From assembly GCA_029931535.1 (NCBI GenBank), contig JAQPZY010001626.1, positions 5,596,501 to 5,660,500 on the forward strand: a stretch of DNA of 64,000 nucleotides, in the 5' to 3' direction. The notes under the pieces were generated by a model. It saw only the letters and a list, made by a program, of their open reading frames with translations, was not told the origin of the DNA and searched no databases. Every line of letters starts with the position of its first letter. The first letter of the stretch is position 1. The DNA comes from Margaritifera margaritifera. Lineage: Eukaryota > Mollusca > Bivalvia > Unionida > Margaritiferidae. Positions 25,375 to 39,589 of this stretch are shown in pieces. Position numbers and translations under genes: made by a program.

Positions 25375-26079
25375 ACCACCAACATATTATTGAGTGCATT
25401 GTTATTTTATGAATGGCTGAAAATATTGCTATTTCACTCTTCTGTTTGCTTTAACTGTTACTAGTGTTGTGTCCTTAATATGATGCTATCTGTCAGGCTC
25501 AGTGCGGCATCGATCATTTTCGAGAAGTGGTTGTTTTTTTTTTTTTTTTTAAATATAATTTGTAAGAGTGGCTAGATTGAATCTAAATCCTTCACCAATC
25601 TGTAAATAAATGTTCCAATGCTAGAGCCCCTTTTAATTTTCTCTAAATGTTAAATGCCGCAACAATTTTGATACCACTGATTTTTAAGTTATTTTTTTTA
25701 AATATATAATCCTGCATAATATTTAAACAATTTCACGGTTTTGTTAAAATGTTAAACTGTACGTCAATAGATCACACATACTCACTTATGGAGGAACTAC
25801 CGCACAGGTGATACTCAGTAGATTTAGCAGCAGAAGGACATGATGTGATTGGTTGCCATCTGATGATAGCCTGTTATGAGGTTTATGGGGTTGTGATGCT
25901 GGTCCAAGCCACTGCACTTATTCACCCACAGGAAGTACATGATTATTATTAATACACTAAGTAATCCCTGTTATTGGCTGTTTGTTACGTATGGACAACC
26001 ATTTGAATTGAATTAGATGCATATAAATAGGATGATAATTAAGAAACAATAATCGATTCTAAATAGCGCAGTGGAAACA
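25375..26079. other. Unassigned AT-rich DNA
   Basis: Contains a T run at 25534-25551. No gene recognised before the LINE remnant. Confidence 0.4.
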
Positions 26080-27930
26080 GTCGGATACAAAAAGAGTAAT
26101 AAAATAAAGAAACCATCGATAACTGAGAAAATGATCCAAAATGGAAGAAATAAGGCAAGCAAAGATGTTGAATACGTTCGAAGGTTAAAGGAGATACAGA
26201 CAGCTTAACAAAGAGTTCAGGAGAGAAACCGAAGAAGGAAGATAAAAATGGTGTGAAATGCAATGTTCGAAGATGGTTATGCTGGTCAAAAATGGTAAAA
26301 TGCATATTATGCATGTGAAAGTCAAGGAGCTTACCGAATCTAGCAAGATTGTGAAAAAGAGCATAGCGATTAAGGACAAAGATGGTGTCTTCCTTCAAGA
26401 AGTTGAAAAATCCGCAACAGATGGAAGGAGTACATTGAAGAATTGCATGAGAAAGAAGGCAAACCCAGAATGGAGGACATACATCTTGAAAATGAAGAAA
26501 GTGTTGGAGCTGACTAGAAGGACCTGAACTAATAGAAGCGGAAATTAGGAATGCAATCAAGGAGCTCAAAGCTAGAAAAGCAGAGGGAGTTGACGTTATA
26601 TCAGCAGAGTTTATCAAAAGTCTCGGAAAGAAAGTTGAAACAGAGTTGAGTGTTCTGTGCAAAGTTATGTATACAAAAGGTGCGTGGCCTGAGGATTTTG
26701 CAAAATCGATAATAGTGACGCTACAAAAGAAACCAAACGTTGTAGAATGTGCAGGCCACAGAACAATCGGTCTGATTTAGCATGCATCGAAAATTATGTT
26801 AAAAGTATTGATAAACTGGTTAGAGGCGAAAGCAAATTATTTCATCGGCAAAATTCAGTTTGGATTTAGGAAGGAATGTGGAACGAGAGAAGCAAAAGCG
26901 GTGATGAGAATCCTCTGTGAGCGAAGGCTAGAACATGAAGAGAAACTTATCATCTGCTTTGTCGATTGTGAGAAAGCATTTCACTGGGTCAAGTGAAAAA
27001 CGCTGATGGAAATTCTGAAGAAGATTGGCGTGGATTGGAGAGACAGGAGACTCATTACCAAACTATATATACAACAGGAAGCAATAGTAAGAGTGGCAGA
27101 TGGTAATTCCAAACCAGGACAAATTGGACGTGGTGTCAGGCAAGGTTGTTTGCTTTCACCTTTACTCTTTTACTCTTGTCCATTTACGCAGAGATGATGA
27201 TGATTGAAGCAATGGAAGAAGTGGAAGAAGGAATTATAGTGGTAGGACAACTACTGAAGGATGTTAGTTTCCCCGATGATCAAGGAATGATTTCATGATC
27301 AGAGAGTGGTTTGCAAAAGTTGATGGACTCCTTAAACAAATATGGAAAGACATACGACATGAAGATCAATGTGAAGAAGACCAAGGTCATGAGAGTTTGC
27401 AGAGGAGGAGGTAAATTTAGATATTTAGGATCTTTGATCTCTGATGATGGATGGTGCCAAGATGAAGTAAAAACAAGAATTGGAATGGCCAAATATGCAT
27501 TCAACAAGAGAAAAGAATTGCTAACACAACAAATAAGCAAAGACCTAAAGAAACATATTGTCAAAACCATTGTATGGAGTATGGCTCAGAAATGTAAATG
27601 CTGAGAAAGGAGGAACCAAAAAGGCTGGAAAGTTAGTTGAAGTGACCGAAAGACAAATGAAGAGGTCCTAAGATTGGTTGATGAAAAGATAACTTTATTG
27701 AATGTTATTCTGAAGAGGAAGAAGAAGTGAATCGGACACATTTTAAGAGGTGAAATCATGTTAAGAGAAGTCATAGAAGGCAGAATGGAAGGAAAGCGAC
27801 CAAGACGAAAGCCTAGAATCATCCAACTGGACGGTCTCAAAGAGAATAACGCAGAGCGATGGTAAGGGAAGAGTGGAGAAGATGGATGCCTCGAACCTGC
27901 CTTAGGGCAGAAAACCAATGAATGAATAAG
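26080..27930 (+). mobile_element. 5'-truncated non-LTR retrotransposon (LINE) reverse transcriptase
   Basis: A decayed reverse transcriptase read across several plus-strand frames. The linker before the RT (with VKNGKMHIMHVKVKELTE) is at 26258-26527. FGFRKECGTREA, then the first catalytic aspartate in FVDCEKAF, are at 26850-26990. VRQGCLLSPLLF is at about 27133-27168. The FADD-type active site reads FPDD at 27269-27280. KINVKKTKVM and KFRYLGSLISDDG follow at 27367-27450. The 3' end has MEGKRPRRKPR near 27790 and closes with the short AATG-type tail at about 27917-27927, which is common in RTE-like LINEs. No endonuclease domain lies upstream. The stop after HWVK (26994), the frameshift after PLLF and the altered FADD box make it inactive. 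Clade assignment is tentative. A 207-codon antisense ORF at 26039-26662 is a shadow. Confidence 0.85.
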
Positions 27931-30140
27931 ACAAATGTTTATAATTGAAATCTAAAAGATATACAATGTGCATGCCCGAGTCTGTACTTTTAATTTATCT
28001 TAAGTAATCTTAAATTTATTTAGATATGTGTTCTGTACTGTTTACATGTTTTCATTACATGGTCAGTCGTCAAGGTGCATCAAATAAACAAATATGCTGT
28101 CCTGGTTACAACGCTAGATCGTTAGCTGTTGGATGTGTTCACTGACCTATACACGTATGTACTCAAAAGAGATAATAAAGCATCATGTCTTTGATCCAAT
28201 TCGTGGCAATAAGAGCTATAATTTACTGCATATGCATACAACTAAGAGTGTGCATTTTGCTTGTTATGATTGTGAAAATGGTTTGTAGAAGACGGAATGT
28301 TTTTTGATCATGTCACTTTGTTAACTGAATGTTAGTGATATCTGCATGTTTTTCGAACAGTATACACGTCTTGACAAAGGTGCTGTAATTATAGAATTAA
28401 TAAGCCAATCATTCGATTTACAAGTTTTTCTCGTGTGGACGTTATTCTCAAGAATACTGATATTTCGTGGAGGTATACACCATTAAACTGCAAAACTAGG
28501 GTACAAACTGAGGCCAAAACACGTTGTTCGGTCATAAGTTTAAATATGGAAATACATGAAAATCACCGAGTATAAATAGTTCACAATTCAGCCAAATCTA
28601 AGTAGATATAATCAACGACACATCATCTTGCGGTCAAACCATTACCATAGGCATAAGTGTGAAACAAAGGTTGGCCTCAAGCCCCAAAATTTAAATGTGT
28701 TTTGGCACCAAAAGGAGAACAATATAGAAATAGTTAAACTAGATTTAAGTAGATTCAACATATGTCAGAGCAATACACTTTAATTATCACAATTATATAT
28801 CACGGAGATGGAGAAATGCAAAATATAAGCGTTCGAAATTCTTCATAAAATCTAATATCTAGCAGGACAAAAGTGTCTAAATAAAGGGAAAATGTTCACA
28901 TTATAAATAAATGTAATGACATTATGGGTTATAGCAATTAACACAGTTGGATGCTCGACACTCAATATCAAACAATAACAAACCTTCAAGGTTCTTCGCT
29001 TAACCTGCGAATCCACTAGTATGCAAACAACTTTAGTTAATAGTTTTCATAGGGAATTACGTTCACCATTCCAAGAAACATAATTCTTTCCCCGAGGAAT
29101 GGCAAGTACAGAAGCACTTGAAGGAAGCAAGAAGCAGACAATAATTTAGTTGAACAAGTTATATTTTAGCGGCGGCAACATCAGATATTGCATGAATATT
29201 TCTATAATTTAAATAGTTAGGGTTTCTTCAAAGGCGTACCACTGCAAACGAACAATGTGCGAGGAGACCAAAACGTACGAGAGAAAGACGTGATCAAATA
29301 TCTTCTTTTGGTGTTTATGAAACAAATCGGCATATTAAAGAGGTTAGAATCGAGAAGATGCGCTGTAAGGAAGCAAACTACAATGTCTTAGAAGAGCCCT
29401 ATATCAAGCATTTCATACTGCAAAGATAGACGTAACTAAATTATTGAAAATTCAGTCGTGAGGAATGTTTTTTTTTTTTATAGACGAAACAAACTTTTTT
29501 CTGGACCAAGTTTGCAAACTATTTATTTGAAGCAGACCCAATGAAAAAAGGTGAACGGAGAGTTTGGGTCTGTAAAGTGCATAGTCACCATTCAAGAAAA
29601 ATATATTAGGTCATTACTCTTGTATCCTCATCCGTCAAATTTCCGATTTGACGACACAAAATCAGCCACTTTGGTAGAAGATAGTGGTTCATTATCACAA
29701 GAAATATGACGCAGAGCTGGAGATGGTTAGCTCATTTCACAAAGAAATGGTAGTCACTGTTTTCATAGGACAGAGGTGTTTTAATTTCATGACAGCATCC
29801 TTGTAGTATTTGAATAAAACAAGCTTTGCTGTCTTCCACAGATTTCATTTTGCATTATAGCAAAGAAACGTTTCGCCCATATTAAAATTCGTAGTGTGTG
29901 TACGATCATTAACAAATATATTTCTTTAAGAACACAATTTCAATCTCTGTCTAATACATCTGCCGATTAATGTAGAGAGTCCAAAATACGTAGAGACAAT
30001 TGCTCACATTTATAATCAATCATCCTACGCAAACAATATGATATCACACCCACGGAATTAAAACGAACTTAAACAAATAACTGCAAATTTGTTTTCAAAA
30101 CATGTATTAAATTTCAATTAATTTGGGAGTAAAGATTTTT
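27931..30140. other. Long unassigned stretch
   Basis: About 2.2 kb of AT-rich DNA without a recognisable gene, RNA or repeat. Confidence 0.45.
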
Positions 30141-30332
30141 TGTGCTACGTGTACGAGGGAGTGTTCTCTTTTTGTCTTAATCACATATACGAGGGAGTGT
30201 TCTCTTTTTGTCCTAATCACGTGTACGAGGGAGTGTTCTCTTTTTATCCTAATCACGTATACGAGGGAGTGTTCTCTTTTTGTCCTAATCACGTGTATGA
30301 AGGAGTGTTCTCTTTTTGTCCTAATCACCATA
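30141..30332. repeat. 36-bp minisatellite, five copies
   Basis: Units ACGAGGGAGTGTTCTCTTTT plus TGTCCTAATCACGTGT. The 36-bp period preserves reading frames, so 70-80-codon ORFs appear on both strands. Confidence 0.95.
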
Positions 30333-31443
30333 CGAAATATTTACTCAGACCATAATCTTTTTTAAATATAGTTTCACTTCATCTAACACATTTTTTTGTT
30401 GTTGTCATTACCATGAACCATTTTAAGAGAAGTCACTATCTAAATATTGATCACATTCATTATATAAGCATGAACATTACATAAATTAAGCAAATAAAGC
30501 AAAGAAACATATTCGTATCTGATATCAAAAGATAAATGGTACAATACAAAAATATAACGGCCATAGCTGCGAAAATGTTTCGATTTCAAAAGAATTATCG
30601 TTTTACATCATATAAATCGTTTATTTTCCAAAATAAATACTTTTATTTTCATATTTTGTTTGATCTTAATCTAAATGTAATTCTTGAAATAACTTATTAT
30701 TTCTTTGAAACTGGATTCAGACTAGAATAATATCAGAAAGACTTTCTCTATATTGTTACCTTCCTCCATCAAGATTTTGCATATAAAGCTGATGATATTA
30801 TGATGCTCTCTTTAAAATATGAGATAAATATCTAATTGAAACTGGTTGCTCAAAAGGGATATCATGTGACAAAAAGGCTGTTTTTTTATTCTACACATTT
30901 GTCTACTTGAAGGGTTTCTGGTCAGTCGGCCAACTGATCAGAAGGAACACTGCGCATTTCCTTTCTCGATATAAAAAAAGAAGTATTTTTCAGCTGTATT
31001 TACTTCCTTTTTATCTTTTTTTTCCATGTTAGTTTTGTTTCTTTTTCATTAAATATTGTCAATTAACTTTACCATCTACCCATGACATGTGCCTCGCAAT
31101 ATAAAGCATAACTCTTTGATAAAAAAAGTAGCTTATACAAATTGGTTTTAGATACTTAAAAGAGAAACGGCACACTGATAACGACTCGACGCAGTCAATC
31201 GATAATAATCTAAACATATAGTATTGCCAAAGCAATGTACATACAATACTTAGTATCTGATTACCAACCTATTCTTCACAAAATAAAAGGCTAATCGCAT
31301 AAATTATTCGAGATTCATTTAAGTATCGACTAGATGGCTAAAATATTTGCTTGTATCGAATGTAAAAATATGGAAAAATATATTTGACGCATTTGTGCTT
31401 ATTTAATCTAATCATGATCTAACTTCTGTAATTAAGCATTCTA
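30333..31443. other. Unassigned AT-rich DNA
   Basis: No gene or ordered repeat recognised. A 64-codon ORF at 30536-30730 has no domain. Confidence 0.4.
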
Positions 31444-31505
31444 CTATCTATCTATGTATCTATCTATCTATCTGTGTATCTATCTATGTACCTATCTATC
31501 TATCG

Positions 31506-31576
<71 letters not shown>

Positions 31577-31579
31577 AAT
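31444..31579. repeat. (CTAT)n microsatellite
   Basis: About 33 tetranucleotides with a few GTAT or GATC interruptions at the left. Confidence 0.98.
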
Positions 31580-32287
31580 CAAATAAATTGTTGTTACTAC
31601 TGCAAATTCATTTGTCTTTATTTTAATAAGTTAGGCTTTGAGCAAAAGTTTTGACATTATTGTACAGAATTTTTGGGGACAATTGAACATATTACATATC
31701 TGGTTAGAAAGTAATTTAAATTAACTTTGAACCCAAATAATAATGAATATTTTGGTCAGGTTATTCTCTGCTGAAATGTTACCAAACAAATAGGCAGAGA
31801 GAGTTTTTTTAAAAAAAATCAGGCAAGCCATTTGTTAAACATTACTTTATGATACAGCAACCTCCCGTGTGTCAATTCTAAATTGTCTTAGAAACTTTAC
31901 ATGCTTGTCAAAATCTGAGCACAACCTCTTTTCCTGGACCCTTTTCATAAAACGTGCCTTTTCTATTAGAAGTCTATTGATAATGGCTAGTGTGGAGTTA
32001 AAAAAAGCAAGAGTAATTCTTTGCAAATCTTAAATTGATGCGAAGGTAAACAAGGAAAGTATAAATACTACCACTTGGACAACTTTGTAAAGACCTATCG
32101 CATGTTTTAGAAACTAACTGGAAAATGTTGTTAATTCCTGTTTTTTTTGTTGTTGTTTTTTTTGTTTTGTTTTTTTTCATTGTCGATGTAGATGTCGAAG
32201 ATTCTCATGCAATTTCCACACTTATGTGTTAGATCAAAATATAACCATATTCTGCTGATGATCAAGGTACCCAAACTTTTATTGAAG
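31580..32287. other. Unassigned AT-rich DNA
   Basis: Contains a T-rich (TTTTGTTG)-like run at about 32140-32178. No gene recognised. Confidence 0.4.
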
Positions 32288-32310
32288 GTATATGTATGTA
32301 TGTATGTATG

Positions 32311-32384
<74 letters not shown>
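32288..32384. repeat. (GTAT)n(AT)n microsatellite
   Basis: A few GTAT units followed by about 33 AT dinucleotides. Confidence 0.97.
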
Positions 32385-32385
<1 letters not shown>

Positions 32386-33430
32386 GCTTATAGGAATTAC
32401 TTAGTGTCGCTATTTTCCCCTCGTGCTTTTAATTTAAAGCAAAAATAGAATATGCTCATATGACGTAATATCTATACAAGTTAAACGGTTTATTTAAAAA
32501 AGCATACTTTTATTTCATATTTCTAAATGCATACTAGATTTAAAGCACTTTTCGAGGAAAACAAACCTCATCTGAGACGGCATTACCTTTCCTACATGAA
32601 GAAATGCACTGGCTAAATTAAAGTACAATTACCCACTCCCGTACTTATCATTTTCCAAATTTGTTCTTGAACAAGCACGGACTCCTATTTTAAAAGTTTA
32701 CTTTTGTTTTTACTTTCTTCTAGCAGATATGATGCCTCAGTTGCAAGTAACCAAACCAGAGGCATATTGGACTACTGCAGCCATGAAAATGTTGAAGGAC
32801 TGAACACTGTACCCAGTTGACTCTAAGAATAATTTGGAACAAAATAGGATGATGATACATCGAGTAATTCTTCAATCGGAGACGTTGTTTAAGACAGATG
32901 GTTTAAACATTTTACACAAAAATGAAATATAGAAAGAGAGAAAGAACCCTGAGTTTCTTCCTTTGATTTCCAATGGTCGTATGCCAAACATGCGACAGTT
33001 GTTCATTAAAGCTCTAAACAGGTCATAGTTTTCTTGCAGATGTAGTCAAGATAAAAAAAATAATTTTTTTATGCAACCTGGGTTGTTTCCTACGTGAACA
33101 AAATTCTTTATTTTTGAGGAAAGAAAAACATTTCTGGTTAGGCCACAATATGGTACATTCGATAATAACCAATTAATTATGTAGAACTTGATTAATATTA
33201 TGGCATCCAACTAAAGTTGCCATCACTTATGAGCGATATCGTAGCTGCAGTCCTCCACAGTATTTTCAATAAAAGATTGTTTAACTATTGGCCAGATTTC
33301 CCGAAAATAGTAGTTATGAAAATATATAGAGTTAGCATATATATTAAGATATATTCTCAATTTAATATAATCTGTTTTAGAGATAAATGAAGCACATACA
33401 AATATGACCTCGTAATATTGTGTTTTACAA
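32385..33430. other. Unassigned AT-rich DNA
   Basis: No gene or repeat recognised before the minisatellite. Confidence 0.4.
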
Positions 33431-34033
33431 TAGGTATTATAATCAAGCCCTGCTGCTGAAGATATCAATATACTATTACAAATACAGGTATTATAATCAA
33501 GCCCTGCTGCTGCTGAAGATATCAATATACTATTACAAATACAGGTATTATAATCAAGCCCTGCTGCTGAAGATATCAATATACTATTACAAATATAGGT
33601 ATTATAATCAAGCCCTGCTGCTGCTGAAGATATCAATATACTATTACAAATACAGGTATTATAATCAAGCCCTGCTGCTGCTGAAGATATCAATATACTA
33701 TTACAAATACAGGTATTATAATCAAGCCGTGCTGCTGCTGAAGATATCAATATACTATTACAAATATAGGTATTATAGTTAAGCCGTGCTGCTGACGACG
33801 ACATTAATATGTTATTACAAATACAGGTATTATAATTAAGCCGTGCTGCTGCTGAAGATTATATATATATATGTTCTTACAACTACAAGTATTATAATCA
33901 AACCGTGCTGCTGCTAAATATATCAATATGTTATTACAAATACATGTATTATAATTAAGCCGTGCTGCTCCTGACTACATTAATATGTTATTACAAATAC
34001 AGGTATTATAATTAAGCCGTGCTGCTGCTGAAG

Positions 34034-34105
<72 letters not shown>

Positions 34106-34570
34106 CTTACAACAATAAGTATTATAATCAAGCCGTGCTGCTGCTGAAGATATAAATATGTTCTTACAACTACAAGTATTATAATCAAACCGTGCCGCTG
34201 CTGAAGATATCAATATACTATTACAAATACAGGTATTATAATCAAGCCGTGCTGCTGCTGAAGATATCAATATACTATTACAAATACATGTATTATAATT
34301 AAGCCGTGCTGCTCCTGACTACATTAATATGTTATTACAAATACATGTATTATAATTAAGCCGTGCTGCTGCTGAAGATATCAATATGCTATTACAAATA
34401 CATGTATTATAATTAAGCCGTGCTGCTCCTGACTACATTAATATGTTATTACAAATACATGTATTATAATTAAGCCGTGCTGCTCCTGACTACATTAATA
34501 TGTTATTACAAATACAGGTATTATAATCAAGCCGTGCTGCTGCTAAAGATATCAATATGGTATTTATATG
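33431..34570. repeat. 54/57-bp minisatellite with CTG length variation and internal (AT)n
   Basis: About 19 units starting AGGTATTATAATCAAGCC. Successive starts at 33432, 33486, 33543, 33597, 33654 and 33711 differ by 54 or 57 bp because the unit holds two or three CTG triplets. Several later units replace the GAAGATATCAATAT segment with a CTGACTACATTAATATG variant. One unit has an (AT)n run expanded to about 70 bp at 34034-34101. Units are multiples of three, so ORFs up to 193 codons appear on both strands. Confidence 0.95.
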
Positions 34571-37012
34571 TGATACAGGTATTTTTGTTTTTAAATCGGA
34601 GCGAATGCAAAAAACACGAATATTACTGGCTAACATTTCAATAAATTTCTCCCAACCTCATGGAAACTTGTTTTAGCGTCATTTTCGATTATGTAGGTTT
34701 TAGTAATCGTAAGTTTTAATTAGTGATAATGGTTGCGTTGGCAGTATTATTTATTTTAAATACACTAGTAACATCTTACTCTAAAATTCAATGTAGTTTT
34801 GTAGCTATGCTGGTCACGCAACTGATCTGAACCCTCTTTGTCCACTGATTTTACTATAGACCTTATTGTCATTTGCGGTTGATAACGACACAGAGTTTTA
34901 AAAATGTTGCAAGGCGGCCCTAAGTGTTAATTAAAGTCTATGCTGAAGTTTCCAGATGTCATTATAATTTATAATCTTGAGGAAAATTGTGTAAACAGAT
35001 TGCCGATGACATAGTTTATAATCACGCCAAGTTCTGTAGTTGATTTGATTTTCCTGTCTATAGGCAAAGTATTGTGTAAACGCCAATCGCAGCGTGCTCT
35101 GTTTCTATTCATATTCAAATATAAGTACGTTTTGCAAATATGAACGAGTGTGTACACAACTTGGATTAATAAGACACACAAACAAAAAATGCTTCAGTTA
35201 CTGCCATACCCTGATATTCAGTTCTGCACGCATCGTGACCGATATTATGTTTATTTACCGGCTTAATGAGCGAAGTAGGAGGCAGTTAAATAAGTTCATA
35301 TTGTGAAGTCAGGAAATCATGTCTTCCTCGAGTACTCTTGGCTGTGAGCGGACTGTAATTAATGACAACTATTCTTGGTGCGTGTGAATCGATAAGTTAT
35401 TATCAAGTGTCCACACATCATTTATCACTTCTTCCTTTCATCTTAACTGGTACTATTGAGGGTCTTCTTAAACCAGCTACGCGTAATTTGGAGTCTTTTT
35501 TTATAACTTCCTACCTGACCTAGTTTACGTCGTTTACATTCTGTTCAAGGCATCCATGTTGTTTTAGTCTGTTTTATTCTATCAAAGTCTCTTAAAATTC
35601 ATGTCTTTAAATTTTTAATCTATTTTATGTCTGGTGAAAACGACATTGCCTATAATCATCACTTAGTTGAGATAACGTGGCAATAGGAAGTACATTTTTA
35701 TTTTATACCATATCATTACTATCCACTGTAATTTTGTCAATTTTTCTTTATTAAAAGTGAACCTCATGAGGACACTGCATACGAGACCACATTTGGCTTT
35801 ACCTTACATTTCATGGGATAGGTTTTTGAAACCTTTGCCATGGAGCATTTGAAGAATTGCCAAATATAATAGCCCTAGTTTCTCGACAACATGTCGAAAA
35901 TCACACAATGTTATAGTTACAGAAGAAATAAGATACTTCAGTAAAGTATTTATGAGAGAGAATAATTGTCAAAATATTCTGATTTTAAGCTGGTGTACCT
36001 TTCTATTTGTACACAATCTTAGGATATACGCTGTTGAATTTATCTCAAGTCTTTCTTTTCATTTAATAAAAACCCTAATTACTATCTATTAATTTCAGCT
36101 AATTTTCACACCTCTTAGCATGCATGAATATTTAACATTTGTGGACTTGCATAAAAGTCTGCAGAACAATGGAGAAAATATTTCAACACATCAAAAGTAT
36201 AACATTTTGCTGGGACTTCAAAGGACAATAAATAATGTATGAAGTTTCCTTAAGAGGCGTAGGTAGATATCTGGAATGTTTTAGCATTAATCTCCAGTAC
36301 AACTACGAAAATATTTCTTCATCTAATTGCTTTTAATGTAATTAGGAAACCCACGCATCCTGTATTTACGATTTGCAGTGAACACAGATTATCTAAATTA
36401 TATACAGGTGTACATGTGAAATAATTACATGCACTAAAATGCTTATAAGTTATAACTTAATTGTATATATTAAGAAGAAAATTATTCATTTCTGGCCGGT
36501 GATTGCATATGTTTCAGCAGCAGATTGATCGCGGATGACGTTTACATCTCATTTGAATGTTTCTTGAAATAAAGTCAGTGTGGATGAGAATATTACCATA
36601 CTCATATTTAAAACAAAAAATTAAAAAATTGCCACAGATTTCAGGGATGGGCCAAAATATTAATATGCAAATAACGATACAATTGGATAATATACAGGAT
36701 AACTATATATTTATTGTCTCGAGCACTGAACCAAAAGGCCATGGAGTAATTAGCAATCATTTTCTTCAGTCTGAATGACTATGACGATATATTTCGATCA
36801 GGAATGTTGAGATGTTGGATTCCATTATGGAATGATAATTTACACACCTCCCTGACAACATGGAATTGTAAGAAGTGTTCTTGTTGTTCGTGTGCACAAT
36901 AACAATCCTCGCTCGCAAGATGACTTATAGATTAAATCCTGGATTGTTTAATTTTTTCTTGACCGATGTCATTAATTTATAATTTTGATAACAATTTTCA
37001 TAACCTGAAAAA
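34571..37012. other. Long unassigned stretch
   Basis: About 2.4 kb with short ORFs only. No domain, RNA gene or repeat array recognised. Confidence 0.45.
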
Positions 37013-37100
37013 GTATCTAATGGACTAATTAATTTACATGACGTATCTAATGGACTAATTAATTTACAAGACGTATCTAATGGACTAATTAATTTACATC
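37013..37100. repeat. 30-bp tandem repeat, three copies
   Basis: GTATCTAATGGACTAATTAA and TTTACATGAC repeated at 37013, 37043 and 37073. ATTAAT gives each unit a small palindrome. Confidence 0.93.
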
Positions 37101-37152
37101 ACGTTTGTTTAAATATGATTTACCAGAGGTCAAGTTCAGATCATTAGATATT

Positions 37153-37302
37153 GAGTGTTATACAGTGCCATAATATATCGTAATATGAGACAAAAACCGT
37201 GTTATACAGTGCCACAGTGTTATACACAAGCCCTTATTAAGACATCCATGGGACAGCCATCACAAGCCCTTAATAAGACATCCATGGGTCAGTGGAAAAC
37301 AT
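37153..37302. repeat. Two small direct repeats
   Basis: GTGTTATACAGTGCCA occurs at about 37156 and 37199, and a 36-bp unit CACAAGCCCTTATTAAGACA at 37225 and 37261. Confidence 0.8.
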
Positions 37303-38224
37303 GTCAGTGGTGTACATTAAACGTAACCGGTAAGTTATTGTTTTAACTATTTTAATTGCCTTGTTCCTATACCTTTCTACTGGATTATCGTTAAACTCCT
37401 CATAATAATGTTTTAGGTTTTTGCTCCTGATTTAAGTTGTTAATGTTAATGCGTTTGTCACAGATTCAAATGTCTCTTCCTCAGAGTGACAAAGTCACCT
37501 ATTTGTAGAATCTTTCTATTAAAATTAACTATGTAACATTGCAGCATTATATGCTTTTGAGTCTGCGACCTGTAATTTGGCACTGACGAGTTTGACGATA
37601 AGCCAGTTGAAAGGTATAGGTGCTAAAAATAACTGATTCAAACAAGGGGTACTATTTTTACGTGACACGGTTTTGAAGGTCAAAAAGGGAAAAGAGATTT
37701 TAAAAAAAGGACATAAGAAACAAATGTAAATAAGATCGGGACTCCAATGATAAGAGTTTAATGTTGCTTTTTTTGGTATAAACTGTCAGTTACAGTATCA
37801 CAGATTACATAACGCCTTCCTTTTACTGGATAATTTGGCCACTGATATTTATTCCTCGATAGACACAGAACAAAAATAAGACTTAACTCTAAACGTAAAA
37901 CTATAAGTTTCTAAACTTATTAGTGATTCTAATGATTGATTCAGAAAGCTGTTTGTCTTCACAACTCTTCCTCTGTCTCTACTCAAAGTTGTTTGAAAAT
38001 GACTCTCAACTAGTAAAAAGGTTGTATCTAGAATTAGGCCTAAACAGTTGCATAATATTAGAAAAGATCTAATGACCTCGAGGGAAAAAAAGGTAACTTA
38101 TAAAAGCTTAATTATTAATGGGGGTTATCGTGCAACAACTTAGGAAAATAAAATAAAAATACCTAATACATTTCACTGCCTCACGCAGAGTGTGATTGGA
38201 TTGATTGTGTCTCTGCTAGTGTGG

Positions 38225-38226
<2 letters not shown>
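37303..38226. other. Unassigned DNA
   Basis: No gene or repeat recognised. Confidence 0.4.

Positions 38227-38291
<65 letters not shown>
38227..38291. repeat. (GA)n microsatellite
   Basis: About 31 GA dinucleotides. Confidence 0.97.
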
Positions 38292-38292
<1 letters not shown>

Positions 38293-39249
38293 CCTGTTCC
38301 TCCAGTTCAAGATATGAATGTGGTCTTCATTCTTTTGTTCTTGTTGATGTACACACACACTCTGAACTCTGACATTCAATTTTTGTTAAAGTAAAATAGT
38401 CTTAGATATCTTCATGGTCATTAAGAAGCACGCTTTTGCCTTGTAGGAAGAAAGAAGCCACATAAGTAAAGATAGCAATGACGTATTTACAAATCTTGAC
38501 TCGAGGAAGAAGCTCGTATTGTACACATGAATGTTTTCTAGCTGCTTCTCAGTTGGTTAGTTATCCTTTCTTGTGGTTTGATGTGCTTAAGTGGATACCA
38601 TGTAAAAACACACAAGTTATTATTCATTTCTTATTTGTGATAAAGCGATATGTTTTAAAAAGTATAACTCCCATCAAAATCACATTCTCTACTCCTGAGA
38701 ATCTTGATACTTCGATGATCCAGGACTTTATACTAGAGTTCAATTTCTAAACAGCACACTATAAACAACACTGAAATGCCAGCATATCTAGTACTCTACC
38801 AGTTGATCGAATCAACTCCTACTACTAATCTTTTATCTAACTCACTGATTCTCAAGTTTGTATCGATCATCGAAGCATTAATTCAGATGCACTTAATATT
38901 TTTGAGAGTGCAGAAAGCAAGAGATAGCATGTCGGTAATTTAGCGATTCAAGTTATAAAATATTAAAAGATGTAATTTGTTGTGTCATAAATAAACAAAA
39001 TATTTCATATAATAGTTGAGGCTTGTAACAGGATGAAGCCGGGTTGGGATTGGATTTAGCGAAGACACTGAAAGATGTTTATTTATAATGTAATTCAACG
39101 ATAAATGAATCTGACACCATATTCGTGCGCATAAAGTCCAACAATGGATTTAACAGAATGATGCGCACCCAATTTCAACGACTGATATAAGGAAATGATA
39201 TAATTCACGAATGAAATTGATCAGGACATGTAACTTCAACGAGTAATCA
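38292..39249. other. Unassigned DNA
   Basis: A 90-codon plus ORF at 38478-38750 has no recognisable domain. Nothing else seen. Confidence 0.4.
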
Positions 39250-39480
39250 AACGAGAATCAACGGATGGACTTATAAACAAATATGATTGATATATGGATC
39301 TATCACCATGGACGATCAATGTATAGACTTTATACACAAATATGAACAATGTATGATTCTATCACCAAAGGTGATCAAAGTATATGATTTATACACAAAT
39401 ATGAACAATGTATGCTCCCATCACCAAGGGTGATAAAAGTACAGAATTTGTACACAAATACGAATAATGTACGTTTCATC
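39250..39480. repeat. Degenerate ~60-bp tandem repeat, four copies
   Basis: Units share ATCACCAAGGGTGATCAAAG, then a TATACACAAATATGAACAAT block. The ATCACC/GGTGAT pair forms a small hairpin in every unit. Confidence 0.85.
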
Positions 39481-39589
39481 CGCAAGTAGGATCTATGTGT
39501 TATTGATTTTCGATCATGTAGCGATATTTAATTATTTGACTCATTCATATAGTGATATTAAATGATATTAATTCAAAAATGGAACATAT

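Noticed and set aside
26039..26662. 207-codon minus-strand gene
   Set aside because: It is antisense to recognisable LINE reverse transcriptase sequence in the plus strand.
33223..33804. 193-codon minus-strand ORF
   Set aside because: Mostly translation of the 54/57-bp minisatellite.
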